Assembly: GCA_964343305.1 (NCBI GenBank)
Contig: CAYFJO010000629.1
Location: forward strand, 1 to 5,543
Length of the DNA: 5,543 bases
From: CAYFJO01 sp964343305
Lineage (GTDB): Bacteria > Planctomycetota > Planctomycetia > Pirellulales > Pirellulaceae
Direction: 5' to 3'
Position 1 is the first letter of the stretch. The number at the start of each line of letters is the position of its first letter. Of this stretch, positions 1-5,469 are shown piece after piece. Under the pieces are notes generated by a model. That model made no database searches, had not been told where the DNA came from, and saw only the letters and a list, made by a program, of their open reading frames with translations. A program made the translations under genes and the position numbers.

Positions 1-15
1 GGGCGACGTCCAAGA

Positions 16-37
16 CCCCTCGCTTGCGCGTCGGGTT
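16..37. repeat. Putative dispersed planctomycete-type repeat motif
   Basis: The stretch reads cctcgcttgcgcgtcgggtt in its core (18-37). Translated on either strand it gives short peptides of the type 'TRKRG' or 'LRVGL', which I associate with mis-annotated small ORFs in many planctomycete intergenic regions. Only one copy lies in this window, so repetition cannot be shown here. The assignment rests on recall of similar sequences and is tentative. Confidence 0.35.
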
Positions 38-39
38 AG

Positions 40-250
40 TGAATAATCCACGCTATGCATTGGACCACATCTTTCGAGACGCGTGCAATGGGTGGCCTGT
101 CGTGGTGAACTTTGAAATCAGCACGGCCAGTCGAATCGCGATGCAACCATGCTGGGATTGGCTTCGGTTCGAAACACGCGTCCGGGAAAAACTTCTCCAC
201 ATAAACATGTTTGCCAACGTCCGTCGCCACGCAAGTTGTCGAGAATACAA
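40..250 (-). pseudogene. Possible remnant of a Gfo/Idh/MocA-family oxidoreductase
   Basis: On the minus strand around 190-240 one frame reads TTCVATDVGKHVYVEK. This closely resembles the 'A..AGKHVYVEKP' segment that ends the NAD(P)-binding half of Gfo/Idh/MocA dehydrogenases, a family greatly expanded in planctomycetes. Here the usual proline after EK is replaced by phenylalanine. In a different frame immediately downstream, TEANPSMVASRFDWPC faintly resembles the following helix of the family (E..M V.AARR.D), so a frameshift is possible. Neither the N-terminal GxGxxG region nor the C-terminal catalytic domain is visible, and stops interrupt all frames. I see a short degenerate scrap rather than a gene. 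The match is only about 16 residues, so chance resemblance or a different origin remains possible. Confidence 0.35.
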
Positions 251-345
251 GGTAAACTCAATGATTCACATCCGTATTTTCCCCAAGGCACAATGCTTAA
301 CACAGTCCCCAAAACGGCTTATATTGAACGGTTCGTTAGCGAACA

Positions 346-1063
346 ATGCGCACCTCTCGGGGCGAACAAATGCGGGTACTACGCGAATACTCTGAATCGT
401 GGATCGACGCCGAGCTGTCCGCTGTGCGCATCGAGCTGGACGCCCAGCGCCGCCAGCTCCCCGCCGCCGCCCAGCACCGCTACGACCTGCACCTGCCCAG
501 CCAAACCCACCTCGACATCCGCCCGGCCCGCGACCCGCTGACCGACCAGCCGAAATACGTCACCACGACCTACAATTCCGCCTCGACCGGGACGAGATCC
601 AGCAACTGCTGATGGGCGAGTCGCTCTACGGCGACCGCCTCTGCATCCGCGAGCTATTGCAAAACGCGCTGGACGCTCTGGAGCTGCGCGAACTACGGCT
701 GAAGATGAAGCAGAAGGGCGATACCCGCGAGCCGGTCGATGGCGAGCTGATCCGCCCTGGCTGGGTTCGCGAACCAGACGGCCGCGAGGAGGAACTGCGC
801 GTCACGCTGGACTGGGGCACGGACGAGGAGACCGGCCAGCAGTGGCTCCGCGTGACCGACAACGGCGTGGGCATGACCGAGGAGGTGATCAAGAACTACT
901 TCACGCAGATCGGCAAGAGTTTTTATCGAAGCCCGGAGTTCAACCAGGAACGAGCTGCCATGAAAGCCGCCGGCCAAGTCGTCTCGCCAATCTCGATCTT
1001 TGGGATCGGAATTCTTTCGTGCTCATGATCGGTGATCGTTTACGCCGATGGTTCAATAGGTAG
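346..1063 (+). pseudogene. Broken GHKL/Hsp90-like ATPase gene, two frameshifts, 3'-truncated
   Basis: Joined across two frameshifts this encodes about 237 residues of an Hsp90-like (GHKL) ATP-binding domain. The first part (346-576) is a helical linker, ending QPKYVTTTYN. Inserting one T near 577 restores reading into FRLDRDEIQQLLMGESLYGD, then the N box RELLQNALDA (648-677) with the catalytic Glu and Mg-binding Asn, the G1 box VTDNGVGM (852-875), and the G2 box FGIGILSC (999-1022). A second missing T near 1023 would restore FMIGDR, but a stop follows at 1061. The rest of the ATPase and any effector domain are gone. Related proteins I know of carry an HD-type domain before the ATPase; no such domain is visible here. 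GC3 is visibly higher than in the HTH-HNH operon. The start at 346 is only the first ATG after an in-frame stop; the true 5' end is unknown. It is almost certainly non-functional unless the deletions are assembly errors. Confidence 0.8.
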
Positions 1064-1658
1064 CATCCAGTTCTCCGCGTTCTCTCTTCGCAGAAAAGCT
1101 CTCCCCGATACCACTGGGTCGATTATTGCCGCTAGGTGGTTTCTTCGTCGAAAGATCAGGGAGGTCGTCTGGATACCGCATCCACTCGACAAACAATTGG
1201 CGGTTGTGCTCTTCCAGAAAGTTGACTGTTTCAAGTATGCACTGCCGATAGCGAACTATGCTGCTACTATTGAGTCGAAGCAGCTTGATTAGACGTTCGC
1301 CTATCGAGTCATTGTCAACCGCTTCCAACGTTCCGTCGGGCCGAATCCTTAAACAATCCGCCAATGAGATTTCACAGATGTTTGGGATTTCAAGAGCTTT
1401 CTTCGCTTCATTGCACCGCGCACAGGAATAGACCAGATTGTCGTAATCGACCACCGCATCCGGATGCGTTAACTGTGGCAGAAAGTGATCAATGTGAAAC
1501 ACACCCTCAAGGTTGCACCACTGTTCCCGTTGGAGGCAATAGACGCATCGGAAGGAAAACTCGTTTCGCAACCACGCTCGATAGCTCTCATATTGCCGAT
1601 AGCCCGAAGGACCGTGACGCCTTTCATGTGAGCCTGTTGGATATTCAAATGGTCCCAT
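1053..1658 (-). CDS. HNH endonuclease
   Basis: A 201-residue protein with a zinc-finger HNH nuclease core. It has C38-x2-C41 and C79-x2-C82 as likely zinc ligands, the motif HIDHFLPQ (55-62) with H58 as the expected general base, N74 in YDNLVYSC, and CNEAKK (82-87) closing the beta-beta-alpha-metal fold. All expected active-site positions are present, so it should cleave DNA (or RNA) with a divalent metal. Residues 98-165 form a helical extension (RPDGT, then IGERLIKLLRLN) that recurs in this HNH subtype. The tail after 170 is polar and probably disordered. It is the second gene of an operon, starting 7 bp after the stop of the HTH gene. An in-frame TAA two codons upstream makes 1658 the earliest possible start. 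There is no methylase or helicase partner, so a classical restriction role is not supported. Homing, toxin and defence roles all remain open. Confidence 0.88.
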   Translation of the reverse strand: MGPFEYPTGSHERRHGPSGYRQYESYRAWLRNEFSFRCVYCLQREQWCNLEGVFHIDHFLPQLTHPDAVVDYDNLVYSCARCNEAKKALEIPNICEISLADCLRIRPDGTLEAVDNDSIGERLIKLLRLNSSSIVRYRQCILETVNFLEEHNRQLFVEWMRYPDDLPDLSTKKPPSGNNRPSGIGESFSAKRERGELDATY

Positions 1659-1668
1659 TCCTTAACTA
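1659..1668 (-). promoter_or_regulatory. Gene junction with AAGGA directly abutting the HNH start codon
   Basis: On the minus strand the junction reads TAGTTAAGGAATG: the HTH stop, TTAAGGA, then the HNH ATG. The AAGGA has no spacer before ATG, which is poor for a normal Shine-Dalgarno interaction. A GGAG inside the last HTH codons lies about 15 nt upstream, which is too far. Translation of the nuclease is therefore probably coupled to termination on the HTH gene, and likely to be low. Confidence 0.5.
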
Positions 1669-2586
1669 CGAAACTCCATGTTCGTGTCGGATTCTACTGA
1701 GTAAATCCTCAAGACGCTCCGACCTTAACGGTGCAATCTGGTCTAGATGCTCATCAAGATCCGCATTGAGTTGATCGAGTTCCCGTTCTTCATCTTCTGA
1801 AGTCTTTCCAGCAACTTGCTTCTCGATCAAATGTCCGCGGCGTTGGTTCTTTTCGGAGGTCCAATGATCTGGATTAGCCGTGCCCAAAACGGCGAGAATA
1901 TTATGCCAGTGATTCTCTTCTGGACTTGCAGCGACAGTCTCTTGGGCTTGGCGCAATGCCGAATCTACGAGTTCTTTGTCACCCAGAAGCTGTCCTAGGT
2001 GAAACAAACAATAGCTATGAATTGACTTGGCCTGGTTCAGCCGATCTGGCTCTTGGGCTGAAATCTCAATGACGCGATGGGTTAGTCTTTTACACCAGTC
2101 TATTGTCTCGCGAAGCGTTGACTGTGGCACTTCGGACCGGTCAATCGAATCAGTTTGGATCGCGATTGCTTGAAGCGTGCTGACCGCCATTCGCCATGCT
2201 ATACTGGCTGGCGCATGCATGGCTTGAAGATAGAATTCAGGCAAGACTGACAGCCCCGATGGCGGTGGGAATTCGTCGATGATATGTCTGATTGACCATT
2301 GAAATCGAATCAGCCAACGCTGCTCAGGATTCGCTTCAATGCTCGCCTCTGGGATGCTAAGCAGGTCAGTTTGTGTACACAGTCGTTCGAGACGTTCTGT
2401 GATGGAGAAAGCCCTACGACTGGAAATCGTAGGATCTCCATTAAGGAATCGGCTCAACGTGGCTCTATCGACCTGTGCCAGTTTGGCTAATTGCGCTTGT
2501 GTTGACCTCGTCGTTTTGAGCCAGGAGCGCGCGTGCCGACGTGCGGCCTCTATTCTCTGCGGCGAAGTTGCTGTGTGGATTGTCAT
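1666..2586 (-). CDS. HTH-domain protein with helical body and charged C-terminal tail
   Basis: A 306-residue cytoplasmic protein. Residues 12-67 form a helix-turn-helix domain of the XRE/lambda-repressor style: QAQLAKLA (30-37), a turn at QVD, then the recognition helix RATLSRFLNG (41-50). Residues 85-220 are helical, with TPR-like stretches (for example around 187-213, SYCLFHLGQLLGDKELVDSA). Residues 241-300 (HWTSEKNQRR, LIEKQVAGKTSEDEEREL, then DQIAPL) match the pattern of small acidic helical proteins of the 'R..LI.K...G.lt.eE..EL..L' kind, so the gene looks like a fusion of a repressor with such a tail. It is the promoter-proximal gene of the operon with the HNH nuclease and the natural candidate for its regulator or neutralising partner. 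The start ATG has only a weak GAGA upstream. No membrane segment or catalytic motif is visible. The DNA-binding call is firm; the biological role is inference. Confidence 0.8.
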   Translation of the reverse strand: MTIHTATSPQRIEAARRHARSWLKTTRSTQAQLAKLAQVDRATLSRFLNGDPTISSRRAFSITERLERLCTQTDLLSIPEASIEANPEQRWLIRFQWSIRHIIDEFPPPSGLSVLPEFYLQAMHAPASIAWRMAVSTLQAIAIQTDSIDRSEVPQSTLRETIDWCKRLTHRVIEISAQEPDRLNQAKSIHSYCLFHLGQLLGDKELVDSALRQAQETVAASPEENHWHNILAVLGTANPDHWTSEKNQRRGHLIEKQVAGKTSEDEERELDQLNADLDEHLDQIAPLRSERLEDLLSRIRHEHGVS

Positions 2587-2661
2587 TCTCGTTTGTGACC
2601 CTTTTGTCGCGACTCTCTACACTCGATTTTACTCCACGGATTAAGCTCTCGTAAACTGTGA
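2587..2661 (-). promoter_or_regulatory. Candidate operator pair flanking the HTH promoter
   Basis: Two related minus-strand motifs occur in direct orientation: TCACAAACGAGA (2598-2587, touching the start codon) and TCACAGTTTACGAGA (2661-2647, overlapping the proposed -35 box). Both consist of TCACA and ACGAGA, with 1 versus 4 intervening bases. A perfect 8-bp palindrome, GTCGCGAC, lies between them at 2606-2613, near the expected transcription start. Sites in these places would suit autorepression by the HTH protein. Nothing in the sequence proves binding. Confidence 0.25.
2626..2655 (-). promoter_or_regulatory. Candidate sigma70-type promoter of the HTH-HNH operon
   Basis: On the minus strand TTTACG (2655-2650, 4/6 to TTGACA) and TAAAAT (2631-2626, 5/6 to TATAAT) are separated by 18 bp. 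The expected transcript start would fall near 2618, leaving a leader of about 30 nt before the HTH start codon at 2586. Placement is good, but the boxes are imperfect and planctomycete promoter rules are not well known to me. Confidence 0.35.
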
Positions 2662-2838
2662 GTCCCACCCTCCGAAGGCGTTTTCTTCGCAAAACAATGT
2701 TACGACCTAACATTTCCCATGACGGCGGTGCCGCTGGGCCAGTTGCGTCGGGAGTGCGGCGAGTGGCGAAGCGACCGCTGGTACCGACTGGGCGTCGCGC
2801 CGTTCCTCTTGCCCGTCCGTGGAAGAAGATGGGGTGAG

Positions 2839-2900
2839 GGGGAGATTGGGAGACAGGGAGAGAAAGAATGCCGAATTCCTCGTTGTCTCCCGTTCTCCCC
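2839..2900. repeat. Purine-rich inverted repeat (hairpin)
   Basis: The left arm ggggagattgggagaca (2839-2855) pairs with the right arm tgtctcccgttctcccc (2884-2900) at 15 of 17 positions, around a 28-nt loop. An outer block, agatgggg (2827-2834), also finds a complement just past the right arm at 2897-2904. One strand of the left arm is almost purely purine. There is no T-tract, so an intrinsic terminator is unlikely; a dispersed repeat element fits better. Confidence 0.7.
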
Positions 2901-2957
2901 ATCTACGAAGAAACGCTTCTGTGACCCGACCGACGCCGACTGGCACGACCCATATGG

Positions 2958-2999
2958 GAAATCCGAAATCTCAAATCCGAAATCCGAAATCCGAAATGA
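2958..2999. repeat. Tandem heptanucleotide array, GAAATCC x6
   Basis: Six contiguous 7-bp units: GAAATCC, GAAATCT, CAAATCC, GAAATCC, GAAATCC and GAAATGA. Three units are identical and the others differ at one or two positions, with the edge unit most degraded. The unit length is not a multiple of three in phase terms, so all frames give a 7-residue periodic peptide. This is a simple-sequence array of the slippage type, not a CRISPR: there are no unique spacers. Confidence 0.9.
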
Positions 3000-3091
3000 G
3001 GAGGACCCCCGGCACCCACGACATCCACGAAATGCCCAACATCGGCCTCACGGCACCGGACTTTCTTTCGACGGCGAGAGTTTCTTAACAA

Positions 3092-3165
3092 TAAGGAAGA
3101 CAAGAATATAGGAAAGACCAAGACAAATTGTGTTTCAAGGTTTTCCTGCGTTCCTGCATTCCTTA
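3092..3165. repeat. Imperfect 25-bp inverted repeat upstream of asnB
   Basis: The left arm (3092-3116, beginning taaggaagacaag) pairs with the right arm (3141-3165, ending gcattcctta) at about 19 of 25 positions, with a loop of 24 nt. The two outer 7-bp ends pair perfectly (taaggaa with ttcctta). It lies about 70 bp before asnB. It could be a small palindromic repeat element or a leader structure; there is no adjoining T-run on either strand that would mark a terminator. Confidence 0.55.
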
Positions 3166-3236
3166 GCGCAACGCTACGTCAATAGCTCCGGAGACCACTA
3201 CGACGCTCAGCGGCTTGCGAATATCATGAACGATAC

Positions 3237-5156
3237 ATGTGTGGCATCACCGGCGCAATTTGGACTGACCCGCAACTCGCGATTGAAGCGGAAGTTCTTG
3301 CGCGGATGACCCACGTGCTGCGGCATCGGGGACCTGACGACGAAGGTACGCACTTGGGACAATATCTCGTTCGTCCGCCCTATGAACCGCTCCCCGGAAT
3401 CGCACTCGGGTTTCGGCGTCTCTCGATCATCGATCTCGACACCGGGGCTCAGCCAATGTCGAACGAAGATGGCTCGATCCTGGTGGTGTTCAACGGCGAG
3501 ATCTACAACTTTGAAACGTTGCGCAATCGACTCGAAGGGGCCGGGCACCAATTCAAAACTCTGTCCGACACCGAGACGATCGTGCATTTGTACGAAGACG
3601 AAGGCATTGATTGCTTTCGTCATTTGAACGGCATGTTCGCCATCGCCATCTGGGACGCCAATCGCCGCCGATTGGTTTTGGGACGTGACCGCTTGGGACA
3701 AAAGCCGCTGGTCTATCGCGTCGATCCCGGCCGGATGTTGTTTGCCAGCGAGTTGAAGAGTCTGCTGGAAGTGCCCGGCGTTCCCCGCGAAGTCGATCCC
3801 AGCGCCGTCGATGAGTACCTAACGTATCAATACGTCCCCCATCCCAACACGATTCTTCGCGGCATTCAAAAATTGCCCCCGGCGCACTGTGCCGTCTATC
3901 AAGATGGCGAGTTGACGGTCGAGCCCTATTGGCAGCCCGATTTCAACCACGAAGAACCGATGAGTGAGGCTGATGCTGTTGACCGACTCAGGGAATTGCT
4001 CGACTCGTCGGTCAAGTTGCGGATGCGAAGCGATGTGCCGCTGGGGGCGTTTCTGTCTGGTGGTGTCGATTCGTCGTTGATCGTGGCGCTGATGTGCCGG
4101 CACACGGATCACAAGGTGAAAACGTTCAGCATCGGCTTTCTCATCAAAGAATACGACGAAACGCGTTACGCTCGCCAGGTTGCCGATCACCTCGGCACGG
4201 ATCACCATGAGTTTCAAGTCACGCCTGATTGCCTCGAAATCCTGCCGAAACTGGTCTGGCAATATGACGAGCCATTTGCGGACAGCTCGGCGATCCCCAG
4301 TTGGTACGTTTCGCAAATGACGCGCGAGCACGTCACGGTCGCGCTGTCGGGCGACGGCGGCGATGAGTTGTTCGCCGGCTATCCGCGCTACCGGGCGATC
4401 TGGCTGGCAGATTGTTTGGATCGCTGCTGGCCGCTCAAGAAACTGCTGGGGGCGCGATGTTGGCAATGGCTGCCCAGTTCGACGCGCCAAAAGTCGCTGC
4501 TGCGAAGGGCCAAGCGATTCAATTCCGCGCTGGCCATGCCGACCCAGCGGCGGTATTTGGATTGGATTGGCATTTTCAATGAATCGCGACGGGCCGAAGT
4601 CTACGCCGATGAGTTTCTCAAAGCGTTGCCCAACTCCGATCCGTTTGCCTTCTTGCACTCGGCCTGGTCGCGCGCAAAGGGCCGCGACCACATCTCCGCA
4701 GCCTCGCTTGCCGACCTCGCGACGTATTTGCCCTGCGACTTGATGACGAAAATGGATATCGCGTCGATGACGCACAGCCTTGAGTGCCGACAGCCATTTT
4801 TGGATTACCGGGTGGCCGAACTCGCTGTCAAGATGCCAAGTCGCTACAAATTCCGCCGGGGATCCGGTAAACGAATCCTGCGAAAAGCATTCGGCGACCT
4901 GCTGCCACGCGAGATTTGGACGCGAAAGAAGATGGGATTTGGCGTGCCCATCGATCATTGGTTGCGCAACGAATTACGCGAACTGACCCAAGATGTGTTG
5001 CTCGATGACACCGCGCGACATCGTGGTTACTTTCGACACGATGCGGTCGCGCGGCTGGTCGAACAGCACGTGAGCAACGCCTTCGACCACAGCTATCGTT
5101 TATGGGCGTTGCTCGTGCTGGAGCTATGGATGCGCGAATGGATCGATTCAGTGTAA
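3237..5156 (+). CDS. asnB: Asparagine synthetase B (glutamine-hydrolysing)
   Basis: A complete 639-residue class II amidotransferase converting aspartate, glutamine and ATP to asparagine, glutamate, AMP and PPi. The start is fixed because the nucleophile must be Cys2 (MCGITG); an ATG 10 bp upstream is out of frame. The glutaminase domain shows RHRGPDDEG (29-37), FNGEIYN (85-91) and SDTE (110-113). The synthetase domain shows the ATP-pyrophosphatase P-loop SGGVDSS (274-280), SIGF (298-301), DEPFADSSAIP (344-354), SGDGGDELFAGYPRY (371-385), the ECRQPFLD segment (516-523) and RKKMGFGVP (563-571). All key residues are intact and the length is normal for bacterial AsnB. Similar proteins also occur in exopolysaccharide or exosortase clusters, where they amidate sugars or peptides, so strict asparagine biosynthesis is likely but not proven. 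No partner gene is adjacent. No good Shine-Dalgarno precedes the start. A hairpin follows the stop directly. Confidence 0.96.
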   Translation: MCGITGAIWTDPQLAIEAEVLARMTHVLRHRGPDDEGTHLGQYLVRPPYEPLPGIALGFRRLSIIDLDTGAQPMSNEDGSILVVFNGEIYNFETLRNRLEGAGHQFKTLSDTETIVHLYEDEGIDCFRHLNGMFAIAIWDANRRRLVLGRDRLGQKPLVYRVDPGRMLFASELKSLLEVPGVPREVDPSAVDEYLTYQYVPHPNTILRGIQKLPPAHCAVYQDGELTVEPYWQPDFNHEEPMSEADAVDRLRELLDSSVKLRMRSDVPLGAFLSGGVDSSLIVALMCRHTDHKVKTFSIGFLIKEYDETRYARQVADHLGTDHHEFQVTPDCLEILPKLVWQYDEPFADSSAIPSWYVSQMTREHVTVALSGDGGDELFAGYPRYRAIWLADCLDRCWPLKKLLGARCWQWLPSSTRQKSLLRRAKRFNSALAMPTQRRYLDWIGIFNESRRAEVYADEFLKALPNSDPFAFLHSAWSRAKGRDHISAASLADLATYLPCDLMTKMDIASMTHSLECRQPFLDYRVAELAVKMPSRYKFRRGSGKRILRKAFGDLLPREIWTRKKMGFGVPIDHWLRNELRELTQDVLLDDTARHRGYFRHDAVARLVEQHVSNAFDHSYRLWALLVLELWMREWIDSV

Positions 5157-5200
5157 AGCAATTGTCTCAATTGCTTGTGGAACAATTGGGGACAATTGCT
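5157..5200. terminator. Inverted repeat between convergent genes, probable bidirectional terminator
   Basis: The left arm agcaattgtctcaattg (5157-5173) pairs with the right arm caattggggacaattgct (5183-5200) with a single bulged base and one non-complementary position, around a 9-nt loop. It contains four copies of CAATTG. It begins right after the asnB stop and ends right before the stop of the opposing ORF, so it fills the whole 44-bp gap. The stem is AT-rich and lacks a following U-tract, so termination efficiency is uncertain; an inserted palindromic repeat is the alternative. Confidence 0.55.
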
Positions 5201-5458
5201 CTACGCAACGGTGACATTTTCGGTCGAGACCGAGTCGCTCGTCATCGCGGGGCTGACATAGCTTTGCTCGACGGCGTGGGTATCGCCAGAGTCACGGTAC
5301 AACGCCATGACGCGAGTTTGTACGATGTCGTCGCGAGTCGTGTTGCCTTGGGCTTGACTGGCCAACTCTGCGGATGCGAATGTGCCAAGTGGAATCCAGA
5401 CGTTGTGCGGTCCTTGCTGCATCAATCCTTCCAAAGTGAAATGTGCCAGACGTTTCAT
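5201..5458 (-). CDS. Small hypothetical protein, 85 residues
   Basis: An unrecognised soluble protein beginning MKRLAHFTLEGLMQQG. It has no signal peptide, membrane segment, cysteine pair or obvious motif. Residues 18-57 (HNVWIPLGTF, then TTRDDIVQTRVMALYRD) look like a compact alpha/beta fold, and the last 20 residues are rich in Ser, Thr and Val and probably flexible. The evidence that it is real is its start: AAGGA at 5469-5465 lies six bases before the ATG at 5458, the best ribosome binding site in the window. It also ends exactly at the inverted repeat shared with convergent asnB. It has no partner in the window; any upstream gene would lie beyond the right edge. Its function is unknown. 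It could also be the N-terminal part of a longer gene shortened at its 3' end. Confidence 0.6.
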   Translation of the reverse strand: MKRLAHFTLEGLMQQGPHNVWIPLGTFASAELASQAQGNTTRDDIVQTRVMALYRDSGDTHAVEQSYVSPAMTSDSVSTENVTVA

Positions 5459-5464
5459 TCTTGT

Positions 5465-5469
5465 TCCTT
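5465..5469 (-). promoter_or_regulatory. Shine-Dalgarno of the 85-codon ORF
   Basis: AAGGA on the minus strand is separated by 6 bases (ACAAGA) from the ATG at 5458. This spacing is near ideal and supports 5458 as the start of the small gene. Confidence 0.6.

Larger units (their letters stand above)
2701..3236. other. Gene-poor, repeat-bearing intergenic region before asnB
   Basis: No convincing gene lies between the HTH-HNH promoter and asnB. The open frames here on both strands are low-complexity (for example peptides made of repeated NPKSEIR or FRISD units) and lack ribosome binding sites. The stretch contains, in order, a GC-rich block (2719-2820) of unknown nature, a purine/pyrimidine-rich hairpin, a heptamer tandem array and a second imperfect hairpin. 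Sequence between 3166 and 3236 holds no clear promoter or Shine-Dalgarno for asnB. Confidence 0.6.

Noticed and set aside
331..344. Small hairpin GTTCG-ttag-CGAAC, considered as an integron attC-like site or terminator
   Set aside because: The stem has only 5 bp, the GTTRRRY/RYYYAAC core boxes do not fit and there is no T-tract.
24..541. Overlapping plus-strand open frames of 123 and 130 codons at the left edge
   Set aside because: There is no family resemblance, and no ribosome site. The second runs out of frame into the ATPase remnant and becomes a Pro/Ser/Thr low-complexity shadow of it.
1028..1049. ATCGG...CCGAT inverted repeat just past the HNH stop, considered as an operon terminator
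   Set aside because: The arms are only 5 bp with a 12-nt loop and no T-run; it is too weak to call.
1053..1658. Classical restriction enzyme interpretation of the HNH gene
   Set aside because: No DNA methyltransferase or modification-sensing domain is present in the window, so a restriction-modification role has no support beyond the nuclease fold.
1364..1774. A 136-codon plus-strand frame opposite the HNH gene
   Set aside because: It is antisense to the HNH core, whose zinc and active-site residues are intact; it is a shadow.
2465..2946. Minus-strand open frames of 145 and 79 codons upstream of and overlapping the HTH gene start
   Set aside because: They read through the hairpin repeat and the HTH start in another frame, and the peptides are low-complexity (SLSPNLPLTPSSS type).
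2958..2999. Possible CRISPR array at the heptamer repeats
   Set aside because: The units are 7 bp and directly contiguous with no spacers.
2719..3121. Plus- and minus-strand open frames across the repeat region
   Set aside because: They consist largely of translated heptamer repeats and purine-rich hairpin arms, with no ribosome site and no domain.
3207..3701. A 164-codon open frame on the minus strand over the asnB start
   Set aside because: It overlaps the glutaminase domain of asnB in antisense, and has no ribosome site and no recognisable domain.
3819..4958. A 379-codon open frame on the minus strand inside asnB
   Set aside because: It is antisense to a gene with all family motifs intact. 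Its product is rich in Arg, Gln and His with no domain, as expected from the complementary strand of GC-biased coding sequence.
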